Below, piece after piece: positions 50,853 through 61,294 of a DNA stretch of 64,000 nt. A program made the translations under genes and the position numbers. The first letter of the stretch is position 1. Each line of letters begins with the position of its first letter. This DNA is from Rutstroemia sp. NJR-2017a BVV2 (lineage: Eukaryota; Ascomycota; Leotiomycetes; Helotiales; Rutstroemiaceae). The notes beneath the pieces are model-generated. The model saw only the letters and a list, made by a program, of their open reading frames with translations. It was not told where the DNA came from and did no database searches. Where the stretch lies: positions 372,001 through 436,000 of the forward strand of contig NJPS01000076.1 of assembly GCA_002946415.1 (NCBI GenBank), given 5' to 3'.

Positions 50853-52030
50853 ATGTCTAAAAACACCGCAATCGTCGTTCAAAAGCCTGGAGAGGCCGAA
50901 GCAGCTGAGGCCTCAGTCCCAAAGCTCCGAGATGATTACATTTTGGTTAAGACGAAGGCAGTTGCTTTGAACCCTACCGACTGGAAACACGTTGACTGGT
51001 TGACTAGCAATGGAGCAAGAGTATGTCCCAGTCCCCCCCCTTTCCCTTACCAACGGGACAGCAACTCTAACATCTCCTCCCAGATTGGTTGTGACTACGC
51101 TGGTGTAGTTGAAGAAGTAGGAAGCAAGGTCACCAAGGACTTCAAGAAGGGTGACCGTGTCTGCGGTTTCTGCCACGGTGGAAACGAGGTCAACCACGAC
51201 GATGGTGCCTTTGGAAACTACATCACCGCCAAGGGAGATGCTCAAATCAAGATCCCTGACAACCTAAGCTTCGAGGAAGCAGCCACCCTCGGTGTTGGTA
51301 TCACAACGTAGGTCTTCCACCATACATCTTCCCAGTGATCACCCCAACTAACATACCCACCACTAGTGTCGGACAAGGCCTCTACCAATCCCTCGAGCTC
51401 CCCCTCCCCACCTCCCCCAGCAAAGAGCCTATCCCCCTCCTCATCTACGGCGGCTCCACCGCAACCGGCTCTCTCGCCATCCAATTCGCCAAGCTCTCCA
51501 ACTGCCAGATAATCACGACCTGCTCGCCGCACAACTTCGACTACGTGTACTCCCTCGGCGCCGACAAAGCCTTCGACTACAACTCCCCCACCTGCGCCGA
51601 GGATATTAAATCCTACACCTCCTCCCGCATCGCGCACGTCTTCGACTGCATCTCCGAAGGCTCCTCCCCGACCATCAGCGTCTCCGCCATGTCCCCCTCC
51701 GGCGGCGTATACTCGACCCTCCTCCCCGTGCCCGGCGAAACCGTCTCGAAAGTCAACGACAAAGTGCAGAACAAGGGAACACTAGGCTACACCGCGGTCG
51801 GCGAGGCCTTCAAATTCGGCCCCACCGAGTTCCCAGCCAAGCCCGAGGATTTCGAGTTTGCGAAGATGTTCTGGGAGCTCAGCCGCGGATTGTTGGCCGA
51901 GGGCAAAGTCAAGGTGCATAAGATCAGCGTGGATAAGTTCGGGACTGGGTTTGAAGGTATCTTGAACGGAATGAAGGCTATGAAGGAGGGCAAGGTTAGT
52001 GGTGAGAAGTTGGTGTATCGTTTGGAGTAG
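50853..52030 (+). CDS. ToxD-like zinc-type MDR oxidoreductase
   Basis: Three exons: 50853-51020, 51084-51307 and 51367-52030 (351 aa). The GroES-like half has KTKAVALNPTDWKHVDW, GCDYAGVVEEVGSKVTKDFK, KGDRVCGFCHGG and LSFEEAATLGVG. The Rossmann half has LLIYGGSTATGSLAIQFAKL, followed by a typical YSLGADKAFDYNSP segment. This is the enoyl-reductase-like branch of medium-chain dehydrogenases often named ToxD or zinc-binding oxidoreductase. NADPH use is expected. The catalytic zinc ligands of alcohol dehydrogenases are not evident, so it is probably not a zinc ADH. No biosynthetic core gene is nearby, so this looks like a stand-alone metabolic or detoxifying enzyme. Exon 3 has markedly GC-rich codons compared with its flanks. 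Confidence 0.92.
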
Positions 52031-52832
52031 AGAAAGAGATAGATCTCGCGTATATTTGTGTATAACTGAAACGACGACATGAACATAGAGTGTATGTATA
52101 AAAAGGTAGGGAAAGAATGTTCCTCAATATGTGTAGAAATATAAGAGCTTGGATACAATACAGATTTTTGTCTTCTAGTATCAGTTCGTTGGCGATGTCC
52201 CTCCGACCCCCAAAAACCCATGCATATGCAGAGGCAGAATAGTAAGTCTCACAACGTCAAAATTCTCACATCTGCGCCTCATTGCAGTCTTTAACAGAAG
52301 AGACATCGTCACGTAACTGCCAACATTTACTTGACCCAACATGTCCCTGTCTGCCCCCTAGTACATCTAAGCCTATTTATTCTTCACCAGAACTCGTGAG
52401 GCTGACGGGGCAGTGAATTTAGCACAGTGTCATTCATGCATGCACTATACATAGGCCAAGACATCAATCGATTTCCAACGAACAACAATCATCAAAATAG
52501 AATATCCAAATAGAAGTGTATTTTTATCTTTTCATTGTGCCATTTTCTTCCAATAGCCGAATGAAAACGGCCTTAGCTATCTAAAATCCCCTATCAAAAA
52601 AAAAGGTGCAAAATCATGCAGTAAAGTCTCATTCACTGACTTTGCAGAATACACAAAAAAGTAACTGCAATGGCAGATCAATAAATAAGATAAATAGAAT
52701 GAAACGTGGTATCTAAATGCGCCCAGAGAAACAAGAAGGCTTCTCTATCCGTACCTAAAAGTCTTCTACAAAATTTTGACAATCGTATCGTGATGAATAA
52801 CAAAGGAAATAGAAAACTCGACATGCTGTTTA
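52031..52832. other. Convergent intergenic region
   Basis: 3' flanks of the oxidoreductase and crz1; the part next to crz1 is AT-rich like a long 3' UTR. No gene is supported. Confidence 0.55.
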
Positions 52833-55083
52833 TTAACGACCACTCATATCACTAGAGTAACCGCTGTAAGCCTCTGACATTTGGCCATGGGAAAAACCCT
52901 GTTGTGGACCGGGACCACTGGAGAGATAACCATCATCGCCTCCTTCATCGTAGTATTCTGATCCACTGGCATCAAAACTGCTTCGACCACTAGGGTCATC
53001 GTCTATATTGCTATCTCCTTGTGGTAATTCTGACCAGCTCAGCGTGGCCAGAGCAGGATACTGTGCAAGTAATGCAGCAGGAAGGCTGTAATTGCCGCTA
53101 GAGTCGATAGGGAATCCATGAGCATCAGGTGCCATCGCTTGTGGTTGCTGCATATGCATATTCTGCATTCTCTGCTCTCTCCAGACTCGCTGTCGCTCAA
53201 CAGCCTCTTCATCTAGAAGTGGTTTAATGCAGATTCGCCCAGCTTCTGATCTGAAATGGCGGCCCAACGCATCAGCTCGAGCAAATCGTCGACCACATCC
53301 CCACTGGCCGCCTTGCTTGAGCTCTCCTTTACACACAAATTTCTTTTCTCCCGAATGCAGTCCCTCGTGACGTTTCCGATCATGCTGACGTGCAAATGCT
53401 TTTCCACATACTGTACAAACGAAGGGTCGCTCATCTGTGTGGGTCCGCAAATGAGAGCGGAGATTGTATGCTCGAGTGAAACGTTTAGGACAAAGGTTAC
53501 ACTGGAAAGTTGCTGGATGTTTCTGAACTCGTTTCGCATTCCCATTATCTGAGGAGGCGGCTTGATAATCGGGATCAGCAAGACCAAGAATATAGTCTCT
53601 GTTTGGTAGTGAAGATGTGGACTGTCGACGTCGACCAGGTGATGTTGCACCAGATCTATCACCCGGCGATAATGAACGAGATGATTCGTGTCCACCCAGT
53701 GGAGATAAAGAATTGTTCATAACTGGAGAAGCATTTGAAGGAGTATGAGGACGGGAAGAACTTGAAGGACTATAAGGATCGGACACTGCACGACGACGTC
53801 GACCTACAAAGAAATTAGCTAAAATCACGTGTGAAGGCACTGGGAATCATACCTCTATCTGGTGGCGTTAATGCATCCTGGTCAAAGGCGGGTTTTGGGG
53901 GCTCAAAGCTATTCTGTCTGGATGCTGGAGCAAACTCAACATTGATTTCTGGTGGTACCATTTGCTGTGCTTGGCCCATATCTACTGAGCTGTTATGTTG
54001 CATCTGTGGAAATGACTCCTGTCCTTGACCATAAATGTTCTGAGATGAACCAAATTGGTTGTTTACATTTAGCATGAAGTTGTTTTGTTGGTCCATATTT
54101 GGTATAGACTGAGGACCTAATCGAGGTGAAATAGCAGGACTATGACCAGGACTAATTCCACCTCTTCCAGGACTTGAGTGTCCTAGTTGATTATCGGCCA
54201 AAGAGAAAGAACCAATACCAAGAACTTCCTGATATATTGAGTCCTGGGGATTTTGCATAGGTGAATGTTGCTGGTCTATGGTTTCAAAACTATCGTGATG
54301 TCCTAGATTTGGAGAGTGATGCGCGGAGGAAATATCAGAATATTCAGAAGGTGTTCTGCGATGTGTTGTGAACTGAGGTGGCATCATACTCCAATCTCCA
54401 GGATTGTGTCCGACAGAAAACGCAGCGCTTTCTGGCCCAAGCGATGCGTTCCGCGAATGGCCTGGCGATGGTTGAAACTGTCCTTGATTGAAGTTTGGTG
54501 ATTGATGAGCAGAGGGTGGGGATCTAGAATCTGGCTGTAAAAGGCTTGGGGGTGTTGGCGTATGTGCGGGAGAGGACATATTAAGTTCGGCGGGGTTGAT
54601 AGAGGAATTTCCAGGTTGAGATAGGTCGTTCATGAAGAACGGCTGTTCAAATTGTTCGCTCTGTCCGCTTGGGTTTGAGTATAAGGAGAAGTCCTCACCG
54701 AAATTCGCCGACAGATTCGCGCTGAGAAGATCTTGTGTAAAGCTTTGTGGTTGCGGTTGGCCAAACGGCGAACTCTGGTCTTCCTGTTTGAATTGGGGAA
54801 ACTCCTGGGCCTGGCTTGACACAAAGTTGCTCTCTCCAAGTCCAGGTTGCGAAAAGGATCGATTCTGATTCAGGCTTTGATTGAGGAAGTTGTTGTTATC
54901 GTTGTATGTCTGAAGATTGTTCGTTGAGTTGAAGTTATCTTGGAATTGTTGGTTGTTGATGCTCGACGTGTCCAAGGCGATACCCAATCCGTTCATACCA
55001 TCTTGGAACGAATGCGGGGACGGCGAGTGATTCCTTATATGTTGGTGCCCTCCCGAAGGAGACCTCCCGCGTTGCGTATCCAT
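52833..55083 (-). CDS. crz1: Calcineurin-responsive zinc-finger factor Crz1
   Basis: Two exons, 55083-53853 and 53803-52833 (733 aa), with a 49-nt intron that joins LTPPDRG to [12 protein letters not shown]. The N-terminal ~470 residues are Gln/Asn/Ser-rich and disordered, as in Crz1 activation domains. Two C2H2 fingers follow ([19 protein letters not shown] and [19 protein letters not shown]), then a degenerate third finger ([19 protein letters not shown]). The order and the [20 protein letters not shown] signature are specific to Crz1/CrzA. PEINVE (from residue ~378) is a candidate calcineurin PxIxIT-type docking site, and SP-rich stretches are likely phosphosites. On calcium influx calcineurin dephosphorylates Crz1 and it enters the nucleus to activate ion-transport and cell-wall genes. 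The inner ATG ([12 protein letters not shown]) was preferred over an in-frame ATG at 55245, whose leader is unlike the family. Confidence 0.94.
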
Positions 55084-58000
55084 GCCGATGTTTGTTTGTT
55101 CTTCTAAAAATACCAACGAGGTTGTCTGGCAGTGAGCCTTGCAGGCACGGTGGCAGTGCACAAACCAGTGAGGCTGAGCAAGCAGATGTCGAACCGGTCG
55201 CAAACAATGTTCTGGTACGACTATCGCGAATGAGGCCGTTATCAATGCTGATTCGGAACTCTATAGTCTCCAGTGATTATTCCGAATTGAATATGTTCGT
55301 CTTATTTCTGGGTGTGTTGGGGTTGTTCGTTGGTTTTGTTGGTGGGATGGAAGTCTTTACGGGAAAAGGCGAAATGAGATAATCTTGAGAATAACACATG
55401 CACTCTTTGACCCCTGCCGTAGAAGTAGACCAACAAGAAAGACTTTGAGAATGACTATCTGCCGTTATGGAGAAATTTTTGCGAAGCTGAGTACAGTAAT
55501 TCGAGAGTAAGCGCCAGAGTTGTGTTGGAACGCAGTACTAAATCGGCTTATGGGGGGGTAAATTGTCTTGCAGACAAGAGCAAGTGGGACCTGATGTCTT
55601 TCTTCGTCGCTGTTTTCTGTATATCCACATACAAGTTAGTCAAAGAGTAATTCGGCGTCAAGAAGCGAAGTATGCGACATCAGAAACTTCTTTGGGTATA
55701 TGTTAGGATCCTCGAGCGCATCGTGGGACGCCGAGTCAAGATCCCTCTAATATGAGTCTATTTCGACTTCAAGGGACCCACGATTGACCGACCGACCGAC
55801 CAAACGCTGGACCAACAACAGAGCAGAGCTGGGGGAGTTTAACGTACAGTAATAAGGCGAGACTAATCAAGATGACGCCTGGTGGGCTGCGACGGGACGA
55901 GTCTTTTGCGGTATAGGGTATCTGGAGTTGGTGAATGGCATAAACATGAACATGAACATGAACATGAGCCCGTTTTGTCGTTCTTTGGGGACGGTGTCTA
56001 TCTAGATGGGCATTCCAATTCCAAATGCGTGAAAATGCTTTATCGTTTGGAGGGTCGCTTAGGCTCTAATGGATGGGGGTGCTATTGGAACACTACCATT
56101 GGACCGACGGATAGATTACGGTTACGGGTGAGTGAAGGGTGAAGGGTGAATACTTTTCGATTTTTCAGGTACTGTAGCAGTATCCCGGCCACTTTTGCAG
56201 CCAACATTGATAGACATTAGTAGACTGAGTAAGATGAGCTGGGAGGAATATCTTACTCCAAGGTCTATTAACTACTCTTTCTCCCCTGGAGATAAGCAGA
56301 GCACCTAAGATAGTATATCTGACTGCTTCTACTGATATAGCCAGGTCATATCTCGTCGGACCTGTGGTGATTCAACTATTATTCGAACGCTTGAACACCG
56401 TGAAGGATCCTGTCTGCTTCATCTAATTCCAAACCACCGGAACTGAAATTGACCCCTCCCGCCTTACATGCTGATGATTTACCTAAGGTTGCGGACACCG
56501 TCGGGCCTTGCCCTGTTCACTATGGGCGGCCAAAGCGCCGATAATCAGTTTCTGCACCTGATATAATCGACACATCCGGCCGGCATGGTAACAGGATTAC
56601 TGTACTGTTTGTACTGTAGGAAACTCGAAAGTGGAGAGGTAACCAAGGTTAACTCGGCTCAGATTAACTAGGTGCCTAGATATCGGAGCAGACCCGAACC
56701 AAAAGGCCGTCCCAATCTCGATAAACTCCGACGTCAACAGCAAGCCAACGCGAGCCAACGCTCATTATTATGGAGACGGTAAACGGTCCCAGCAACTCCA
56801 GCGTCTGATTGGTAGCCAAAAATTCCAAATAGTATGGAGAAACCTCAGAAGAAGCATCTGAAACATAAGATTCTCTCGTACCTTGCGAACAGTTGGGATA
56901 CATTCTGCAGACGCACTGTCAAGATAAAGAAGTCTTCTGCATACGTACTCGAAGCTTATTTGATGGTTTTCCATAAGCTATGATCGGCTAAGGCTAATAC
57001 TCCTTAGTTCATTGAAGTTCGGAGCCAGCTCAGAGAACCTTATGTCTTTTTGAAGTCAGATTTTAGGCACCTAGGATTCAAAGTATGTGGAGAAAACTAA
57101 ACAGTCTATAGATATGGAGAAGAAGTGCAGCCGCTCTTTTACTGATACGACGCGCCAAAACCCAGTTGAAACCAGACAGTCAAAATAGGAAACCCTCTTG
57201 AAGGAAGTCTGCCTAGTACTCTACATCGGGTGATCGGTCAGATAAGCCTATCTCGGACGTCTTCCATGGTTTCTACAAGACCAGGCCAGAAGTGCTGTAG
57301 CATGAAAATGGTACGCAACTCACTCTCATGCTATCAGTTTCTACTCGGAATGGGCGAAATCACTCGCAATCATGTCCGGATCACAATGTGACGCAATCGA
57401 CTATTGTGCGTGGGCTGTTGGGCTCGCTGGAACGAACATCAATGGGCAAGACCAACGACCCTAGCCCTGCAGTGACGGGGAGCACTACAAGTACGGTTCA
57501 CATAACCAAGTAGTTAAAGGCCGGGTATTGAGTGACCTGCGGTTCTGATATCGCCCAAACAGCCAAGACGGGATTCATGAAGCAGAAACCGTGCAAGACA
57601 GGAACAACATATCATTTATATAAGAATCGGCCTCATAAGATAAACCGCCCTCATACAGTGCGAGCAGTAAGATGATCGGCTCGTGCAAACATCCGGCTAT
57701 ACTTTATAGACTGAAGTTCACAAATGCACCACATGGGTTTTTTTTGTTGCTTGCCAGCAACACCTGGCAGTTGCTAGTTCGTTGCCATCGGTGTTTTAAT
57801 GCCTATCTAGTACTATGATCTTGAGGCCTGTATTTGAACAACTGTACTATATCAACAGCATCTTACCTAGTGGTCGGATTTGTTCCATATCGCAGAAAGC
57901 CTGATTTCTGCTGGGTGGCTGCAGAAAGACTGGTGAGTGACTGACTGTCTGCAGAAAAGTGAAGGCTAGGCAGTCCCTCTTGAGAATTGAGCAAACGAAA

Positions 58001-59265
58001 TGCTTCACAATCTCAATTTATCATACCAGAGTCGAGATATACATAGCACAAGACAGCGCTCCGGTCACGTATTAGCGGAACATCCAATGGAATTGCTGGG
58101 ATATATCTACCACAGACTTAGGTTCAACACAGGCCAAAAAGCGAAAGCTACCCACAGTTCTAACAGCGATGAAAGAAGGCGATGAATATATGCTAGCTAC
58201 ACAACGTATTCCGGTGACATCGACGCGGCTATCCACTGGTGAGACTAAAGAGAAGCCACCACGCAGTTCATGACCATGTGTTGTTTGTGAGCAGTTCATC
58301 AATTGGAGATTCTTTTGCAAAAAGGAAAGAGCTGCGCCCAATTCCTGCATTTGACAAGTACTTGGGGAGGCCCTCAATGTGGTGTGCCTTCCAGTCAAGA
58401 TTGACCATTTCTGGAAGCATAACAAGAAGGCAACCGATGCGGCCATGAAAGGGGCACAGCCATACCAGGAGAGAGCACGATAAACGCTTCTTACTTCTGC
58501 CAATGCTATGGAGAATATCACCTATAAAAGTCTCCTCATAGCATGGAAATAGGCAGTGGCTAATGAATGCTATATGTAGACGATCGTAACAATGACATCC
58601 TTGTATAGTCCTCATGTTCTAAGAGGATACACCGTCAAAGGGTGGATTATGTGTGGAAATTTTTTGCTATGCTAGCCAGAAGGTTTCTTTCCTCCACAGC
58701 GACTGCTAAGGCACACTGCTCCTTGGCTGTAATACAACCAGAACTTCTATCCTCCTTGGGCTAAATAGTAAATGAACCAATGCTAGCATTATTAAAACTT
58801 CTATCAAACTTGCCTATTTCGCGACTTATCAGGTATTACGGCGCGTGAGTACTGAGATCGTATAGGATCATCCCAAACATGTGCATCAAGCGAAAAGCTG
58901 GGGTTTCTCGAAGGCCCGGGATCTTGATGACGATGACGCTGATCATGGCATGTGGGTGATTCGTCGTTGGAAAGTATGGGTTCTAAAAAAGTATGTAACA
59001 AGTATAAACTTCCGCAATACCAAAAAAGGGTATCAGTCCAAACGTCCGATACAGAGTGTAGACGAACCTGAATTCGCTTGCAGGAAAGTGTTCGTCATTG
59101 TTTCGGCGCAAGCGCTATGCCAAATACAAAAAATGTAGATCTTTGATAATTATTTATACATACCACGACAAATGTTTTGCTCGGCTTCATTATTCTTTGC
59201 AACCAAGAACAATCTTTTCTCGATAAGTATATATATGTGACAGGATACATATAGCATAGATACCA
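55084..59265. other. 4.2-kb region without supported genes, 5' of crz1 and the CDF gene
   Basis: This is divergent space between crz1 (minus) and the CDF transporter (plus). It contains the crz1 leader and promoter and a hexanucleotide array (55943-55966). Several short frames exist; the longest, 58521-58072 minus (149 codons), lacks a recognisable domain. A decayed gene or an unusually long regulatory region is possible. Confidence 0.45.
55943..55966. repeat. (AACATG)4 microsatellite
   Basis: Four exact copies of the hexamer AACATG in a row. Confidence 0.95.
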
Positions 59266-61294
59266 ATGGCGAACGAAAGCTATTCCAGTTCCTCGAGCCC
59301 TCCTAAAGCGCGCATGAGTCGCATGGGTCTTTCTGGATGGCTGCCCCTCAGCACTGAGAGCACAAGTCCTATGGCGACTCACGGCCAAGGCGCATTGACG
59401 AGGCTCCTCAAAAACCAATCAAATGCGTCGTTGGTGACCCTTCGTCGCCCTTCCGCTTCACTTCGGGGAAGAGAGCTTTTGGATGAGGAGGAACAGGTTA
59501 GCCTGGGTGACGATCGGGATGACAATGCTCGCAGCGAGGAGAGACGTCTCAGTGCGGTTCTCAATGGACCGCAGATGCGGAGTCAGCGGCTCATCGGGAA
59601 CAGCAATCCGCGCTATAAGTGGGAGAGGTATTGGAAAACAGAGGAGGAATTGAAGAAGATAAAGAAGAGGTCAATGCAAGTGTTACCCAAGTGTCACAGT
59701 AAACACGAACTTCTAGTCTTATGACCGATGCTAACCTCCCTGCAGACGCGAATATTATGAACGAAACAATTCTTTAATCCAACAATATTTATACGTTGAT
59801 CGACTGCTCGATTCTTCGCTCCCTCATGATCTTCTTAATGAATACGATCATACAAGTTCGAGCCCCCGATTGGATGTACCTGCTACGATAACAGAAGAAC
59901 CAACTACACCTGTAGAGTCGGGGATGCCGACCAGCAAGGCAAGTGGCAATGGATCGGTTCCGAAGAGAGTCAAGCGCACACCACGAGACATATACAAAGT
60001 CACCGAGAATACTCCCTTGCTATCGCCGGAAGAAGAAGACGAATACGATGGTCTCAGACCCGAGATCCCCGGGGTAGAGGACGATAGTGTAGAGAGTGGT
60101 GACAGGATCGTACAAATTGCTATATACGTCAATCTAGCAGCCAACACGATCTTGTTGGTGGGGAAAATTGCAGTCATTGTCCTCACGAGCTCGCTCTCCG
60201 TCCTTGCCAGTCTCGTGGACGCCGCTTTGGATTTCTTATCTACAGCTATAGTCTTTGCGACTACACGAATGATAGAGCGACAAGATCAGCACAGATATCC
60301 AGTAGGTCGCCGGCGTCTGGAACCCATCGGGGTACTTGTGTAAGTCATATCCTCACTCTCATGTTCCACGTTCTCTTCAGTGCAGAATGACAGGACGATG
60401 ACAATACACAAAAGCGCTCGAACAACCACAGGATTAACTCTACAGTGTCTCAAATGTTCTAGAACTTTCGTCTTTGTAAATAAAAAGCCCCAGCTGCAAC
60501 AAATTGTCCCGAATCGACTTTTGTTTCTGCGCTGGAGAGCACGTTGTTCACTTCTCTCATGAGTCTTACTAACAACCCCGTGATACAGCTTCAGTGTCAT
60601 TATGGTTACTTCCTTCTTTCAAGTAGCTCTTGAATGTTTCAATCGTCTCATTTCTGATGATCACACCATAATCGAGCTTGGGCTGCCAGCTATCGCTATC
60701 ATGTCTTCAACGGTGCTCATCAAGGCGCTTTGTTGGCTTTGGTGTCGATTAATCAAAAACTCTAGTGTTCAAGCACTTGCACAGGACGCCATGACTGACG
60801 TTATTTTCAATATCTTCAGTATCATATTCCCATTAGGTATGGCACAGTCCCCTTCCCCGCTATAGTTCCAGATCTTTATCTAATCCATCACAGTCGGTTT
60901 CTACGCCAAATTGTGGTGGCTCGATGCACTTGGTGGACTCCTCCTCTCCGTCTTCGTCATCGTCAACTGGGCCGGCACCTCAGCAGGTCACATTCGCAAC
61001 CTAACCGGTGCCACCGCAACACCCGACGAACGCAACGTCCTCCTATATCTAACCATGCGTTTCGCCAAAACCATCAAGCAGATCCAAGGCCTGCAAGCCT
61101 ATCACGCTGGCGACAAGCTCAATGTGGAAGTCGATATTGTTCTCGATGAAAATATGAATTTGAGAGATAGTCACGACTTGGGCGAGTCGCTGCAGTATGT
61201 GCTTGAGTCGGTGCCGACGGTCGATAGAGCCTTCGTTCATCAAGACTATGCCAGTTGGAATTTACCTACACATATGCAGCAGCAGGGTGAGTAG
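59266..61294 (+). CDS. Cation diffusion facilitator, Mn-type
   Basis: Four exons: 59266-59669, 59746-60339, 60589-60836 and 60894-61294 (548 aa). The N-terminal ~270 residues are a disordered cytosolic region. It contains RLIGNSNPRYKWERYWKTEE and, after the first splice, RREYYERNNSLIQQYLYVDR, both typical of fungal long CDF proteins. The membrane part has VNLAANTILLVGKIAVIVLT, SLVDAALDFLST (first DxxxD), then ALAQDAMTDVIFN (second DxxxD). Two DxxxD motifs instead of HxxxD are the mark of the Mn-CDF branch. The cytosolic C-terminal domain ends with VDRAFVHQDYASW. It should export Mn or another divalent cation from the cytosol, into an organelle or out. Intron 1 has an unusual GTCAAT donor, and intron 2 is long (249 nt). 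Confidence 0.92.

Noticed and set aside
50853..55083. Possible secondary-metabolite cluster around the ToxD-like oxidoreductase
   Set aside because: No polyketide synthase, peptide synthetase, terpene cyclase or cluster-type transporter or regulator is adjacent; Crz1 is a housekeeping signalling factor.
55170..55176. GAGGCTG, resembling the calcineurin-dependent response element, 5' of crz1
   Set aside because: A 7-mer expected several times in 64 kb; a second copy lies near 52399 without obvious meaning.
58072..58521. 149-codon minus-strand frame
   Set aside because: No recognisable domain and no clear flanking exons; perhaps a decayed gene, but not supportable as a gene.
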